From the NCBI GenBank assembly GCA_026129915.1, contig JAHCHD010000003.1, positions 1-64,000 on the forward strand: 64,000 bases of DNA. Reading direction: 5' to 3'. The first letter of the stretch is position 1. Each line of letters opens with the position of its first letter. Origin of the DNA: Bryobacterales bacterium (GTDB lineage Bacteria > Acidobacteriota > Terriglobia > Bryobacterales > Bryobacteraceae). Below, one piece after another: positions 33,927 through 43,815 of the stretch. The notes below the pieces were generated by a model. It was not told the origin of the DNA. It was given only the letters and a program-made list of their open reading frames with translations, and made no database searches. The translations under genes were made by a program, and so were the position numbers.

Positions 33927-36599
33927 ATGCACCGCATTGTTGTTTTTCTGCTGGCGTTTGCTCTTTGGCTGCCAGGTCAGGGCGTAGATGAGGACTTCGC
34001 GAAGTCCGTCAAGGAGTGGACCACGAAGCCGGAGTTTCTCTCGCCACTCGTGGACCATCTGCCGCTGGCGACGGGCATCCCCATGCCGAAGGAGGTGCTC
34101 GGCAGTCATATCGGTGCGCCCAAGCGCCTCCACACCAGCACGGAAATCCGCCGCTACTTCGAGGCGCTCGCTGCCGCCTCTCCCCGTCTCCGCATCGTGG
34201 AGGCCGGCAACTCCGACGAAGGCCGCCCGCTCTGGAGCGCCCTCATTGGCAATGCGCAATCCCTCGACGATATCGAAACTTACCGTGGCTACCTGCAGCA
34301 GCTTGCGGATCCCCGAACGCTTAGCGAAGCCGATGCCGCGCAGCTACTCGCGCGAGCTAAGCCCATCTATCACATCACGGCGGGCCTGCATTCCAGCGAA
34401 ACCGGCCCGCCGGAGATGGTGATGGAACTTGCCTACCGGCTGGTGGCGTCGACGAATGCACCGTACGATGCGATTCGCGACAACCTGATCGTGATGATTA
34501 CGCCTGTGCTGGAACCCGACGGGCTGGATCGCTACGTCGAGTGGTATTACCGCTACAAAATCCACGAGGAGTCCGAGGACGACCGCCTTCCTGGCCCCCC
34601 CTATTGGGGCAAGTACATCTACCACGACAACAACCGCGACCTGCACTTTTCCCAGGTGGTGATGCGCCAATGGCTGAAGTCTTACCTTCACTGGAAGCCG
34701 CCGGTCATCCACGACCTGCACGAGAGCGTGCCATTCCTGTACACCTTCAGTGGCCAGCCACCGCACAACACCAACCTCGACCCCATCTTGTACGGAGAAC
34801 TCCCTTGGTTCGCCAATTACGAACTGGCCAAACTAACGAGCTACGGCATGCCTGGCGTGTGGACGCACGCCTTCGTGGATATGTATAGCGTGGCCTATCT
34901 GGGCTTCATGGCCTCCAACCACAATGGCCTATTGCGGATGTATGAGACCTACGGAAACGGCGGCGCCAACACCATGAAGCGCAAGGTGGATACAGGCGAG
35001 GGCGACCGCTTCGGAGCATCGAAGCGCCAGTGGTATCGTCCGTTGCCCGCCTACAAGGAAGTGGAATGGAGCCTTCGCAACAACATCAACTATATGCAGA
35101 CAGCTATCCTGACAGCGCTTGAACTGGCTGCCGCCCATCCGCGGACTCTGGTTGAGAATTTCTATCGGAAGTCGCGTAACGCGGTGGCAGCGGGAGAGCA
35201 GGAGGCGCCCTACGGCTTCGTGATCCCCAGCGGCCAGGCGGATGAGACGAGAGTTGCATGGATCGTCAATACGCTACGGCTACAGGGCATCGAAGTAGGC
35301 AGGTTGACGGCTTCGCTGAAGCTCGAAGACGGCGAGTTTCCCGCAGGCAGTTATGTAGTGAAGCGCAACCAGCCCTATGGGCGATTGGCGAAGAGTCTGC
35401 TGGAAAAGCAGGTGTATCCGGATGGAAACCTGCGTACCTATGACGATACCGGCTGGACCATGGGCCTCGCCGCGCACGCTACCGTTGTTGAGATCAAAGA
35501 CAAGGCATTGCTCGCGGTGCCCGCGGATGCGGTGGACACTCTTACCGTGCGTGGGGCAGTGGAAGGCCAAGGCCCCGTGCTGGCAGTAGTACACAATGGT
35601 GCGCAGGCTCTGGTGACCTTCCGCTGGCGCATGAAGGGTGAAGACGTGAATGCGGCCGAAGAAGCCTTCGAATCCGGAGGCCGGAAACTGCCCTCGGGCA
35701 CGCTGCTACTAGCGAACACATCGCAAGCGCGTTCCGCGGTGGAGGAACTGGGCCTCCGCGCCAGGGCCATCGCCGCAATGCCGCAGGTAGCCATGCACGC
35801 TGTGGATTTGCCACGCCTCGCCGTATACAGCACCTGGGGCAGCACCCAGCAAGTGGGCTGGGTGCGGCACGCACTCGACCACTTCGAGGTGCCCTACGAC
35901 CTCATCTTCAAAGACCGCGTGCGCCAAGGCGGGCTGCGCGCCCAGTACGACGTCGTTCTGATTCCCAGCCAAAGCGGCTCGGCGAAGGCGCTGGTATTTG
36001 ACATCGAACCTCGCCCCCTTCCGCTTGTCTACAAGGCGGGCGGCCAGGAGAAAAGCTTCGGCATGTACGGAGAGAGCGACGAAATCACCGGCGGCATGGG
36101 TCTGGAAGGTGCGCTCGAGTTTCGGCACTTCGTTGAGCAAGGCGGCACGCTGATCACCCTCGGCGCGGCCACTAACTTCCCCGTGGAGTATGGCGTCACG
36201 CGAGAGGTGTCCGCGCGCGGCACTTCGGGGGCGTTCTACGGCCCGGGACCCATCATTGAACTGGTGCCCAAGCACAAGCAACACCCGCTGTTCTACGGCT
36301 ATCCGGACGGTAAACTAGCTATCCGCTATGCCAACGGTCCGGTGCTCGCCGTGCCCGACAAGCACAAGGATGCATGGACGGTGGCTGAGTACGGCGGAGA
36401 AGCGCTCAGCGGTCTGCTACGGGGCGGCAGCGAGATCAAGGGTAAGCCGGCAATTCTGGATGTTCCAGTCGGGCTGGGCCGCGCGCTGCTGTTTGCCACC
36501 AACCCTTGCTATCGCTGGCAGAATCAGGGCGAGTTCAACATGCTATTCAATGCGCTGCTGCACTATAACGACAGAGTGGCGGCAATAGGCGAGCCATAG
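33927..36599 (+). CDS. Secreted M14 zinc carboxypeptidase
   Basis: An 890-residue exported metallopeptidase. The start at 33927 gives a clean signal peptide (IVVFLLAFALWLPGQG); the frame is open upstream through the previous gene, but that part is not coding. The zinc motif HSSE (His155, Glu158) is in ITAGLHSSETGPPEM. NRDLHFSQ and VIHDLHES lie further on and supply substrate and third-ligand residues. A large C-terminal region (about 560-890) includes a DJ-1/glutaminase-like segment (VVLIPSQSG, then GTLITLGAATNFP), as in the long M14 proteins of Acidobacteriota. Probably periplasmic or extracellular protein or peptidoglycan-peptide degradation. Monocistronic by spacing. Confidence 0.87.
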   Translation: MHRIVVFLLAFALWLPGQGVDEDFAKSVKEWTTKPEFLSPLVDHLPLATGIPMPKEVLGSHIGAPKRLHTSTEIRRYFEALAAASPRLRIVEAGNSDEGRPLWSALIGNAQSLDDIETYRGYLQQLADPRTLSEADAAQLLARAKPIYHITAGLHSSETGPPEMVMELAYRLVASTNAPYDAIRDNLIVMITPVLEPDGLDRYVEWYYRYKIHEESEDDRLPGPPYWGKYIYHDNNRDLHFSQVVMRQWLKSYLHWKPPVIHDLHESVPFLYTFSGQPPHNTNLDPILYGELPWFANYELAKLTSYGMPGVWTHAFVDMYSVAYLGFMASNHNGLLRMYETYGNGGANTMKRKVDTGEGDRFGASKRQWYRPLPAYKEVEWSLRNNINYMQTAILTALELAAAHPRTLVENFYRKSRNAVAAGEQEAPYGFVIPSGQADETRVAWIVNTLRLQGIEVGRLTASLKLEDGEFPAGSYVVKRNQPYGRLAKSLLEKQVYPDGNLRTYDDTGWTMGLAAHATVVEIKDKALLAVPADAVDTLTVRGAVEGQGPVLAVVHNGAQALVTFRWRMKGEDVNAAEEAFESGGRKLPSGTLLLANTSQARSAVEELGLRARAIAAMPQVAMHAVDLPRLAVYSTWGSTQQVGWVRHALDHFEVPYDLIFKDRVRQGGLRAQYDVVLIPSQSGSAKALVFDIEPRPLPLVYKAGGQEKSFGMYGESDEITGGMGLEGALEFRHFVEQGGTLITLGAATNFPVEYGVTREVSARGTSGAFYGPGPIIELVPKHKQHPLFYGYPDGKLAIRYANGPVLAVPDKHKDAWTVAEYGGEALSGLLRGGSEIKGKPAILDVPVGLGRALLFATNPCYRWQNQGEFNMLFNALLHYNDRVAAIGEP

Positions 36600-36995
36600 C
36601 CCTCCCACCACACAACTGCAGGTGGAACGGAATACGCTGCTCTTACCCGTAGCTGCGGCTGCGCCACCTTTCGTTGCCGCAAAACGCAAACCGAGCGGAT
36701 TCGATAGAATCATTTGTTCGTTAACCTTTGCATCGGTTGTCCCAAGAGCAAGTCCGAGGGCAGGTCGTCTTGGTAAACGTGCTTAGGCAGGGCAGAGACG
36801 ATAAGGAAGGCGAGGGTCGAAAACCTTCGCGGCACACCGCAGTTGGGATGAGCACGAGTTGGGATCAGTAGCTTCCGGTCCCCAAAGCGAGGTTGTCCCA
36901 GGTTCTCAAAAAGCTGCTAGGACAAGCGAACACGCACACGCACTCCGAACCCGCTGAGACTCTACAAAATCGATTGAAACTCCACAAAGGCATCC
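36600..36995. other. Unassigned 396-bp intergenic region
   Basis: No gene or recognised RNA. A small inverted repeat GATTC-GATA-GAATC is at 36698-36711. CTCTACAAA and CTCCACAAA repeat within the last 35 bases before the transporter, whose ribosome site AAAGG lies 7-8 bases before its ATG. Confidence 0.5.
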
Positions 36996-38333
36996 ATGAA
37001 CCACAGGCGCTTGTTTACTTGGTCAATCATCGCGGCATTGGCTGGATTTCTGTTTGGGTTTGACACGATCGTGATTTCCGGTGCCGAACAGAGGATTCAG
37101 ACGATCTGGCAGCTCGATAGCGTGATGCACGGGTTATGTATGAGCGCCGCGCTGTGGGGGACGGTAGTGGGGGCGCTGTTCGGAGGAGTGCCTACGGAAC
37201 GCTGGGGGCGGAGACCCACTCTGTTGATGATTGGGATCTTCTATTTTGTGTCGGCTGCATGGTCTGGGCTGGCGACGGATCAGGTGACCTTTATGATTGC
37301 CCGCTTCATTGGTGGGCTTGGGGTGGGGGCGGCGACAGTAGCCTCTCCGTTGTATATCTCGGAGATCTCGCCGGCAGCGATGCGCGGGCGGCTTGCGGCC
37401 ATGTTCCAGTTCAACATCGTGTTAGGAATCATGGTGGCCTTTCTGTCGAACTACCTGCTGGGCACCTACGTTCATGAGTCGGTCGCTTGGCGCTGGATGC
37501 TCGGTGTGGAAGCCATTCCGGCTTTGCTCTACACTGCGTTCTGCTTCCGGCTGCCCGAAAGCCCTCGTTGGCTGATCGTGCACGCGCGGCGGCGTGACGA
37601 AGCCGTGGAGGTATTCCGGCAGATCAACCCGGACTATAACGAGGCGCAGATCCAAGCTCTGGCGGATACGGTGGAGGCAAGCCGGGAGGAAGGTCAGGGT
37701 TCGGACAGATTCTTCACGCGGCGTCTGCGGATTCCGATAATGCTGGCGTTTCTGGTAGCTTTCTTCAATCAGCTTTCGGGAATCAATGCGGTGCTCTACT
37801 TCGCGCCGCGCATCTTCGAGTGGGCGGGGCTGGCAAAGAACGCGGCACTGCTGCAATCAGCGGGTATCGGCGTGGCGAACCTGTTTGCGACATACCTGGG
37901 GGTGTGGTTGATTGACCGGGTGGGACGGCGCACGCTGCTATATATCGGTTCGGTGGGCTATATACTCTCGCTGGGAATTTGCTCCTGGGCGTTTGTTACC
38001 GGGAACTTCGCGATAGTACCGGCTTGCATTTTCGCGTTTATCGCGGCGCACGCGGTAGGGCAGGGAGCCGTGATTTGGGTACTGATCAGCGAGATTTTTC
38101 CGAACCGGCATCGGGCAACCGGCCAGTCTTTTGGGTGCAGCGTCCACTGGTTCTTTGCGGCCACGCTAACGCTGGTGTTTCCCAAGATGGCGGAGGCGTT
38201 TCCGCCTGGAACCATCTTCGGGTTCTTCTGCTTCATGATGTGTCTCCAGTTGCTATGGGTGAGGCTGATGGTGCCGGAGACAAAGAACGTGCCACTGGAG
38301 GAGATGCAGAAGAGGCTGGGCGTGGCTGCTTAA
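36996..38333 (+). CDS. Sugar-porter-family MFS transporter
   Basis: A 445-residue, 12-helix proton-coupled sugar permease of the XylE/GalP/AraE type. Hallmarks are GFLFGFDTIVISGA in helix 1, RWGRRP in loop 2-3, RFIGGLGVGAA then PLYISEISPAAMRGRL, PESPRWL in the middle loop, QLSGINAVLYFAPRIFE in helix 7, DRVGRRTLL, and PETKNVPLEEMQ at the C-terminus. The next gene, convergent, is a GH51 arabinofuranosidase, so L-arabinose or another pentose is a reasonable substrate, but this is inference. Local codon use is richer in GGG and TTG than in neighbouring genes. Confidence 0.92.
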   Translation: MNHRRLFTWSIIAALAGFLFGFDTIVISGAEQRIQTIWQLDSVMHGLCMSAALWGTVVGALFGGVPTERWGRRPTLLMIGIFYFVSAAWSGLATDQVTFMIARFIGGLGVGAATVASPLYISEISPAAMRGRLAAMFQFNIVLGIMVAFLSNYLLGTYVHESVAWRWMLGVEAIPALLYTAFCFRLPESPRWLIVHARRRDEAVEVFRQINPDYNEAQIQALADTVEASREEGQGSDRFFTRRLRIPIMLAFLVAFFNQLSGINAVLYFAPRIFEWAGLAKNAALLQSAGIGVANLFATYLGVWLIDRVGRRTLLYIGSVGYILSLGICSWAFVTGNFAIVPACIFAFIAAHAVGQGAVIWVLISEIFPNRHRATGQSFGCSVHWFFAATLTLVFPKMAEAFPPGTIFGFFCFMMCLQLLWVRLMVPETKNVPLEEMQKRLGVAA

Positions 38334-38376
38334 TTTCGTGCTGAAGAACCTTGGGGACGGCCTGCAATCCGGACGA

Positions 38377-38407
38377 GCGTCACCTGCCCAGCAGTGGCCT
38401 GTGACGC
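38377..38407. terminator. Inverted repeat between convergent genes
   Basis: GCGTCAC (38377-38383) and GTGACGC (38401-38407) form a 7-bp stem with a 17-base loop between the sugar porter and the GH51 gene. There is no T-run, so a bidirectional terminator role is only suggested by position. Confidence 0.35.
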
Positions 38408-38469
38408 CCGCATTCAGGCAGTCCCGGTGATGTGAGTCCGTCGCGTAGCGCCCAATACTCCTCTAGCGC

Positions 38470-40074
38470 CTATCCCATCCGCGCTTCAATTTTCACCACC
38501 GACATTGGCGGCAGGGTGAGTTTGAGGGTGGTTCCCGCGATTTCCACTGCTAATGGGGCAGGCTTCACTGCCTCAGGGTGGGCAAAGCTGTTGTGAGCGC
38601 TAATGTCACTTGCGGATAGCACTTGTCCGCGAACCTCCTTGGCGCTGCCGCCATGCAACTGCACCACGGCCGGCAGCGCTTCGGTTAGGCTGAGGTTGGT
38701 GGCCGTTACGGTGAGGGTATTCTCAGCCAGTGAGGCGGAGCCAGCAAGGCGTGGTGCGCTTACTTCCTTGTCCTCCTTTGTGTAACCCACCCTCGGCGCG
38801 TTGAAACTGGCGCGCAGTGCCTTGCCGTTCTGGTGCTGGCGGTACATGGCGAAGACATGCCAGGTGGGCGTGACGCAGAACTTATCCTCGTGGGCCAGAA
38901 ACAGGGTCTGGATGCAGTTGACGAGTTGCGCGACATTGGCCATGGCTACCTTATCCGCATGGCGATGGAAGGTGTCGAGGGTAAGCCCGGCGATAAGCGC
39001 GTCGCGCATCGTCTGTACGCTGCCGAAGAGATGGTGCGGAGCGACGGCGGTGGAGTCAGGGTGCCACGTGCCCCACTCATCCACGACCAGCTTCACCCGA
39101 TGCTCGCGGTCGAATTCGCCCATCAGTTGCCAGTGGTCAGTGATCAGGCGCTCCATCCGATCGGCCCGTTGGAAATGGTCATAGGCGTCTACGTCAGTGA
39201 AGTCCACTGAGGTCTTTCCGGTGGTGCCGCAGTAGTAGTGAAGGGCCCAGCCCCACACGCGGTTCAGCATCCCAGGGCTTTTGTCCACCATGCGGGTGAA
39301 GAAGTCGCGGGTCCAGCGGAAATCTCCCCCGTTGGGCCCGGCGGCGATGAAGGACAGTGGGTTCCCATATCGGGGAGTCCAGGCAGTAAACTTGCGGTAC
39401 TCCGTGGAATACTCCCCGGCAGTCATTTCACCGCCGCAGCCCCAGCTCTCATTGCCGACGCCCCAGAAGCGTACGTTGAAGGGGTCACGGTCACCATTGG
39501 CTACACGCTGGTCAGCCATTGTGTTCGCCCCAGCGGGTGCGTTGCAGTAGTCAATCCAGTCATTGAATACCTGTGCGGGCAGGCTGCGCATATTCACTGC
39601 CAGATAGGGGGCGGCGTCAATCAGGCGGCAGAAGCGCAAGAACTCATTCGTGCCGAAGGCGTTGGAATCGTTGCGGGCAACGTGGTCCATGGGCACGTTG
39701 CGGAGGATGCCGTTCTGCATCCAGAAATTCGGTTTGCGGGGGCGTTTCTCGCGGGGACCAATGCCGTCGCGCCAGTCGTAGCTATCGGCAAAGCAGCCGC
39801 CCGGCCAGCGCATCACCGTTGAACCCAGAGGCTGCATGGCATCCACCAGGGCTTTGCGCACCCCGCCGATGTTCGGGATCTTTGAGTTCTCACCTACCCA
39901 GATGCCGTCGTAGATCACGCCTCCGAGGTGTTCCACGAAGTGCCCATGCACGAAAGGACTGATGGTCCCAAAAGGCTCATTCACAAAAACGGAAATGTCC
40001 GCGGCCGCTGCCCGCGCGCTGCGTGGAAGAGCCATGGCCAAGGGGATGGTGCTCAAGAAATGTCTGCGCTTCAT
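38470..40074 (-). CDS. Tat-exported GH51 alpha-L-arabinofuranosidase
   Basis: A 534-residue exported glycosidase. The start at 40074 is chosen for the twin-arginine signal MKRRHFLSTIPLAMALP and the upstream GGGAAAGGCG. GH51 features are VHGHFVEHLGGVIYDGIW (about 42-59), MRWPGGCFADSYDWRDG (about 88-104), the acid/base Glu209 in GVGNESWGCGG, the nucleophile Glu333 in VVDEWGTWH, and a C-terminal beta-sandwich. It releases alpha-L-arabinofuranose from arabinans or arabinoxylan. It is downstream, on the same strand, of two FAD oxidoreductase genes, suggesting a shared plant-polymer role with the adjacent sugar porter. Confidence 0.9.
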   Translation of the reverse strand: MKRRHFLSTIPLAMALPRSARAAAADISVFVNEPFGTISPFVHGHFVEHLGGVIYDGIWVGENSKIPNIGGVRKALVDAMQPLGSTVMRWPGGCFADSYDWRDGIGPREKRPRKPNFWMQNGILRNVPMDHVARNDSNAFGTNEFLRFCRLIDAAPYLAVNMRSLPAQVFNDWIDYCNAPAGANTMADQRVANGDRDPFNVRFWGVGNESWGCGGEMTAGEYSTEYRKFTAWTPRYGNPLSFIAAGPNGGDFRWTRDFFTRMVDKSPGMLNRVWGWALHYYCGTTGKTSVDFTDVDAYDHFQRADRMERLITDHWQLMGEFDREHRVKLVVDEWGTWHPDSTAVAPHHLFGSVQTMRDALIAGLTLDTFHRHADKVAMANVAQLVNCIQTLFLAHEDKFCVTPTWHVFAMYRQHQNGKALRASFNAPRVGYTKEDKEVSAPRLAGSASLAENTLTVTATNLSLTEALPAVVQLHGGSAKEVRGQVLSASDISAHNSFAHPEAVKPAPLAVEIAGTTLKLTLPPMSVVKIEARMG

Positions 40075-40220
40075 GGGTTCGCCTTTCCCGCTAATGAATA
40101 TCACAGACCGGGAGCGGATGCAGATACATCGAAGATGGCGGGCGGATTCGGGCGGAACTCGCCACCGGGTCCTCCATGAGGGGGTGACCCGATGGCGAAT
40201 TATTGCGGGGGTCGAGCCTG

Positions 40221-41882
40221 CTAGTTCTTCGGCTCCGGACGCGCCCATGGCAGCGGACCCGTCCGCGGTGGAGGTGCATAGCGTTGGCGGATGATGGCGA
40301 GCGCGCGGTTGTGGTGTTCGATGCCCAGTTCAAACACGGCACCCTCGGCAAGCAACTGCTTCTGCAACTCCGCGATGGGTACCGCCTGCACCGCGACGTT
40401 ATGCTTTACCGCCAGCGAGGCCGCCACACCCGCAACGTGTCCCAGCAACATGTACTGCGGCTCCATGCGCATGCTTGAGTAGGCGATGTGGCTTGCGGAG
40501 AGACACACCGGCACTAGCAAGTTGGTGACCTCCGCGCGCTTCGGCGTAAGTGAGCGGTACGCGATCTGGTAGGGCTTCACGCCCACCTGCACGTCGCCTT
40601 CGTTTTCGACAAAACCCTTCGCGTTCACGAAGCGCTGCAAATTGTGGGAGTCGCTACTGTAGCTGCCCATACCGATGACGTCGGGCTTGGTGAGGTCAGT
40701 CTGCAGGTCCTTCTGCACCGCAACGTACTCACCAATCATGCGGCGGGCTTCGCGGATGTAGAGCTGGTGCGGCCAGTTGCCGTTGTCGATGAATTCGTCC
40801 TTCGCCAAGCCCCATTCGTTCATCTGGTCTTGCAGTGCTTTGGGTACGCGGGGGTCAGTGGCAAGGAAGTAGTAGAATCCCTTCTGGTATTCCTCGTGCT
40901 CCTTCCAGATGCGTTCGCGGGTGGCGTAATCGCCATCGGGGAAGTCGTAGTTCTTGCCGATGTAGTCGGTAGAGAAACCGCCGCGATTGTTGAAGTCCGC
41001 CTTGCCGTTAGGGATCACGCGGAGCAAGTTTACTTCGTTGATGTCGAGGGGCCGGCCCATGTAGGGAGTCATGGCGGTGAGGTAACGAGCCAGCAACTCG
41101 TAGCGCTTCACGTCGTACGTGGCGGGCTTCGGCCATGGGACGCGGTTCGCGGGCACGTTGGTGGCGATTACGCGGAAGTTGTAGGCCTGGATGCGCTTGT
41201 CCCCCGCACCCGGCTCTCCCTTGGGTTCGGCGGAGATCTCCGGCAGCAGGTTGCCAGTCTCGTCGCGCGCCGGGATATCCACCGCGAACTGATGGCTGGG
41301 AGTGTGCGCGCGAATGCCCGCCAGAGACTCGCCATACTGCTTCTGTGACTCGCGCCCGATGGTGTAGGTCACGCCAGATTGCGCCATCAGGTCGCCTTCA
41401 TAGGACGCATCGGAAAACACCTTGGCCTGGAATCGGGTCCCGTTTTCCATGGTGATTTCGACGATCCGCGTGCCTTCCTTGCGCACGCCCGTCTTCTCGC
41501 GAAGGCGAAGGCTCTCGTGAAGAGTGACGCCGCTTTCCTTCAGCATGTCGCGCATGATGGCTTCAGCCACTTTGGGTTCCGGCATCCATGCGATTTCCTG
41601 GATGTGCCGCTGAAGGTCGTAGTGCCGCCCGGCACGGAAGTAGAACTCAAGAGCCAAGCCCCCGATAACCTCCTTGCGGCCAGTGTCAGTGCCCGAGAGC
41701 CCGCCGCTCACAAGGCCACCAATATGCTTGCCAGGATTAACGAGAGCCACCTTAAGGCCTTGGCGAGCACCGGCGACGGCGGTCATTGCGCCCCCGGCCG
41801 TGCCGCCGTATACCACGAGGTCGTAACTTTGCTGAGCGACCAGCGAAAGCGCCGCCAGAAGCAGAACAACTAGAGTCTTCAT
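40221..41882 (-). CDS. Exported FAD-dependent oxidoreductase (paralogue A)
   Basis: A 553-residue FAD_oxidored-class protein with a signal peptide (TLVVLLLAALSLVAQQ). The FAD motif is LVVYGGTAGGAMTAVAGA with HIGGLVSGGLSGTD directly after. A middle block has EGDLMAQSGV and YNFRVIATNVP. The C-terminal block contains NGNWPHQLYIREARRMIGEY, GMGSYSSDSHN and SSMRMEPQYMLLGHVAG. Two adjacent ATGs (41885, 41882) are possible; the second has better spacing to AAGGAA. It reads in the same direction as its paralogue 53 bases upstream. Homologues surround glycan genes in Acidobacteriota and Planctomycetes, but the substrate is unestablished. Confidence 0.83.
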   Translation of the reverse strand: MKTLVVLLLAALSLVAQQSYDLVVYGGTAGGAMTAVAGARQGLKVALVNPGKHIGGLVSGGLSGTDTGRKEVIGGLALEFYFRAGRHYDLQRHIQEIAWMPEPKVAEAIMRDMLKESGVTLHESLRLREKTGVRKEGTRIVEITMENGTRFQAKVFSDASYEGDLMAQSGVTYTIGRESQKQYGESLAGIRAHTPSHQFAVDIPARDETGNLLPEISAEPKGEPGAGDKRIQAYNFRVIATNVPANRVPWPKPATYDVKRYELLARYLTAMTPYMGRPLDINEVNLLRVIPNGKADFNNRGGFSTDYIGKNYDFPDGDYATRERIWKEHEEYQKGFYYFLATDPRVPKALQDQMNEWGLAKDEFIDNGNWPHQLYIREARRMIGEYVAVQKDLQTDLTKPDVIGMGSYSSDSHNLQRFVNAKGFVENEGDVQVGVKPYQIAYRSLTPKRAEVTNLLVPVCLSASHIAYSSMRMEPQYMLLGHVAGVAASLAVKHNVAVQAVPIAELQKQLLAEGAVFELGIEHHNRALAIIRQRYAPPPRTGPLPWARPEPKN

Positions 41883-41934
41883 CATTTCCTTTTCCCGATA
41901 GATGCAAATCGACAGGTGCCCGCGCCTTGCAGCA

Positions 41935-43602
41935 TTACTTCGCCGGGGCTGGTGGAGCGGAGAATTCCAGCACCTGGCCATCGGCCAGTAAGCGGGCACG
42001 GAGTTTGTCGTAGGGTACGTCCTGGACATCAATGCCGCTATCCATGGCTATGATTGCGGCGGTGGCCGCGGACTGGCCAAGAATCATGAACACCGGCTCC
42101 ATACGGATTGACCCATACGCGATGTGCGAACTTGAAACTGCAACGGGCACCACCAGATTGGCGACCTGCCCTTTCTTCGGTACCAGAGCGCCATAAGAGA
42201 TCTGATAGGGACCCTTGGTGGAAACGCCAATGTCGCCCTCGTTTTGCACGTATCCTTCCGGAGTGATGTAGCGTTGGATGTTGTGCGAATCGATGCTGTA
42301 GGAACCCATGCCTACCGGTTCCGGTGTAGGCCGAAGCTTCTGCAGTTCGTTCTGGGTCATCACGTAGCGGCCAATCATCCGGCGGGCTTCGCGCACGTAA
42401 ATCTGGTGGGGCCAATTGCCGTTATCCTTGAACTCATCCTTCGCGAGGCCCCACTTTGCCATCTCGGTCCGTACGTCCGAGGGCACCCGCGGATCGTTGG
42501 CGATGAAGTACAGCCAGCCCTGCTGATAGTCGACATGCTCCTGGATGATCTCGCGGCGGCGCGCATAGCTCGCTTCGGGATAGTCCCAGTTGCGGCCGAT
42601 GTTATCGGTGCTGAAAGGACCGTGATTGTTGGTGTCGGTCTTCAGATTCGGAATGGGATCGAACTTATTGAAGGTTTCGCGCCAGCCCGCGGCGAAGATC
42701 CGCAGAAGGAGTTCGTATTCTTTCGGATCGTAGTTCCTGGGCTTTGGGAAAGGCACTCGGTTCTCGGGCACCTGCGTGAGGCACATGCGATAGTTGTAGG
42801 CCTGCACCTTCTTGTCGCCTTCGCCGTAAATGCCCGGCGGGTCTGTGCTGATGCGGGGCAGGACGCCGCTCTTGGGGTCGCCCGGCACGATGTAGGGCGA
42901 GATTGGGGTCTTCAACACGCCGAAGTGGTGGCGATGGTGCAAAACGCCAGTTTGCACGCCGTTCCAAGTTTCGCCGTACGTCTTGTTGGATTCGCGTCCC
43001 ACGTGGTAGTCCACGCCAGCGGCGGCCATCAGGTCCCCTTCATAGGTGGCATCGATGAACATCCTCGCGGCATAGGTATCGCCGTTGAGCGTGGTGATCG
43101 AGGTGATGCGGCCGCCCTCTTTCTTCACGCCGTTCTCGCGGTTAAGCCAGGCATCGCGAATCACGGGAATCTGTAGTTCCTTCACCCAATCGTCGTAGAC
43201 TTTCTCCGCGACGTGCGGTTCAAAGATCCACATCGTACGGGCGCCCTGATCCAGCGCTTCGGTGCCCTGCCCTTTATTGCCGTATTGCTCCCGCTGCTGC
43301 CAGCGCCATGCGGTGGGCTGCTGGTAGTGCTGCCAGACGCGGTGGTAGAACTCGCGCGAAAGCCCACCAATCACGGCTTTGTTGCCGGAATCCGTCCAGC
43401 CGAGTCCTCCCGCTGTGAGTCCGCCCAGGTGCTTTTCCGGGCACACCACCATCACCGACTTGCCCATCCGTTTGGTCTGCACCGCGGCGGTGATCGCGCC
43501 CGAAGTGCAGCCGTAGATTACGACGTCTGATTGCTGCGACGCAGCGGGAAGCATTGCGGGTATGAAAAGGGCAAGCAGCGCAAGTGTGTATGTAAGCTTC
43601 AT
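41935..43602 (-). CDS. Exported FAD-dependent oxidoreductase (paralogue B)
   Basis: A 555-residue paralogue of the following gene, clearly related along its length. The FAD motif is VVIYGCTSGAITAAVQTKR with HLGGLTAGGLGWTD after it, EGDLMAAAGVDYHVGRES in the middle, and the shared NGNWPHQIYVREARRMIGRY, GMGSYSIDSHN and SIRMEPVFMILGQ blocks near the end. The signal peptide is at residues 1-22 (LALLALFIPAMLPAAS). The GC residue pattern where GG is usual (YGCTSG versus YGGTAG) marks a difference at the flavin loop. The two genes are probably an ancient tandem duplication with divergent substrates and are likely cotranscribed. Confidence 0.83.
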   Translation of the reverse strand: MKLTYTLALLALFIPAMLPAASQQSDVVIYGCTSGAITAAVQTKRMGKSVMVVCPEKHLGGLTAGGLGWTDSGNKAVIGGLSREFYHRVWQHYQQPTAWRWQQREQYGNKGQGTEALDQGARTMWIFEPHVAEKVYDDWVKELQIPVIRDAWLNRENGVKKEGGRITSITTLNGDTYAARMFIDATYEGDLMAAAGVDYHVGRESNKTYGETWNGVQTGVLHHRHHFGVLKTPISPYIVPGDPKSGVLPRISTDPPGIYGEGDKKVQAYNYRMCLTQVPENRVPFPKPRNYDPKEYELLLRIFAAGWRETFNKFDPIPNLKTDTNNHGPFSTDNIGRNWDYPEASYARRREIIQEHVDYQQGWLYFIANDPRVPSDVRTEMAKWGLAKDEFKDNGNWPHQIYVREARRMIGRYVMTQNELQKLRPTPEPVGMGSYSIDSHNIQRYITPEGYVQNEGDIGVSTKGPYQISYGALVPKKGQVANLVVPVAVSSSHIAYGSIRMEPVFMILGQSAATAAIIAMDSGIDVQDVPYDKLRARLLADGQVLEFSAPPAPAK

Positions 43603-43815
43603 CGTGAAATTCCCAAAGTTGCGAAAGGCAAGTCTGCCAAATCAGTCAACACAGTCCCGTTGACGAAAAGGCCAGCCCCATAGATGAAGAGGCCAGTCAC
43701 GTCGGAGGGGGTCTATAGGGATTCTATGCCACCGGGCAGCGAAAGGAACAGCATTGGCGAAGAAACTTCGAGTGTGTCCGGCTAAGGGACTCTCAGTGCC
43801 CAGCGCCAAATATCC

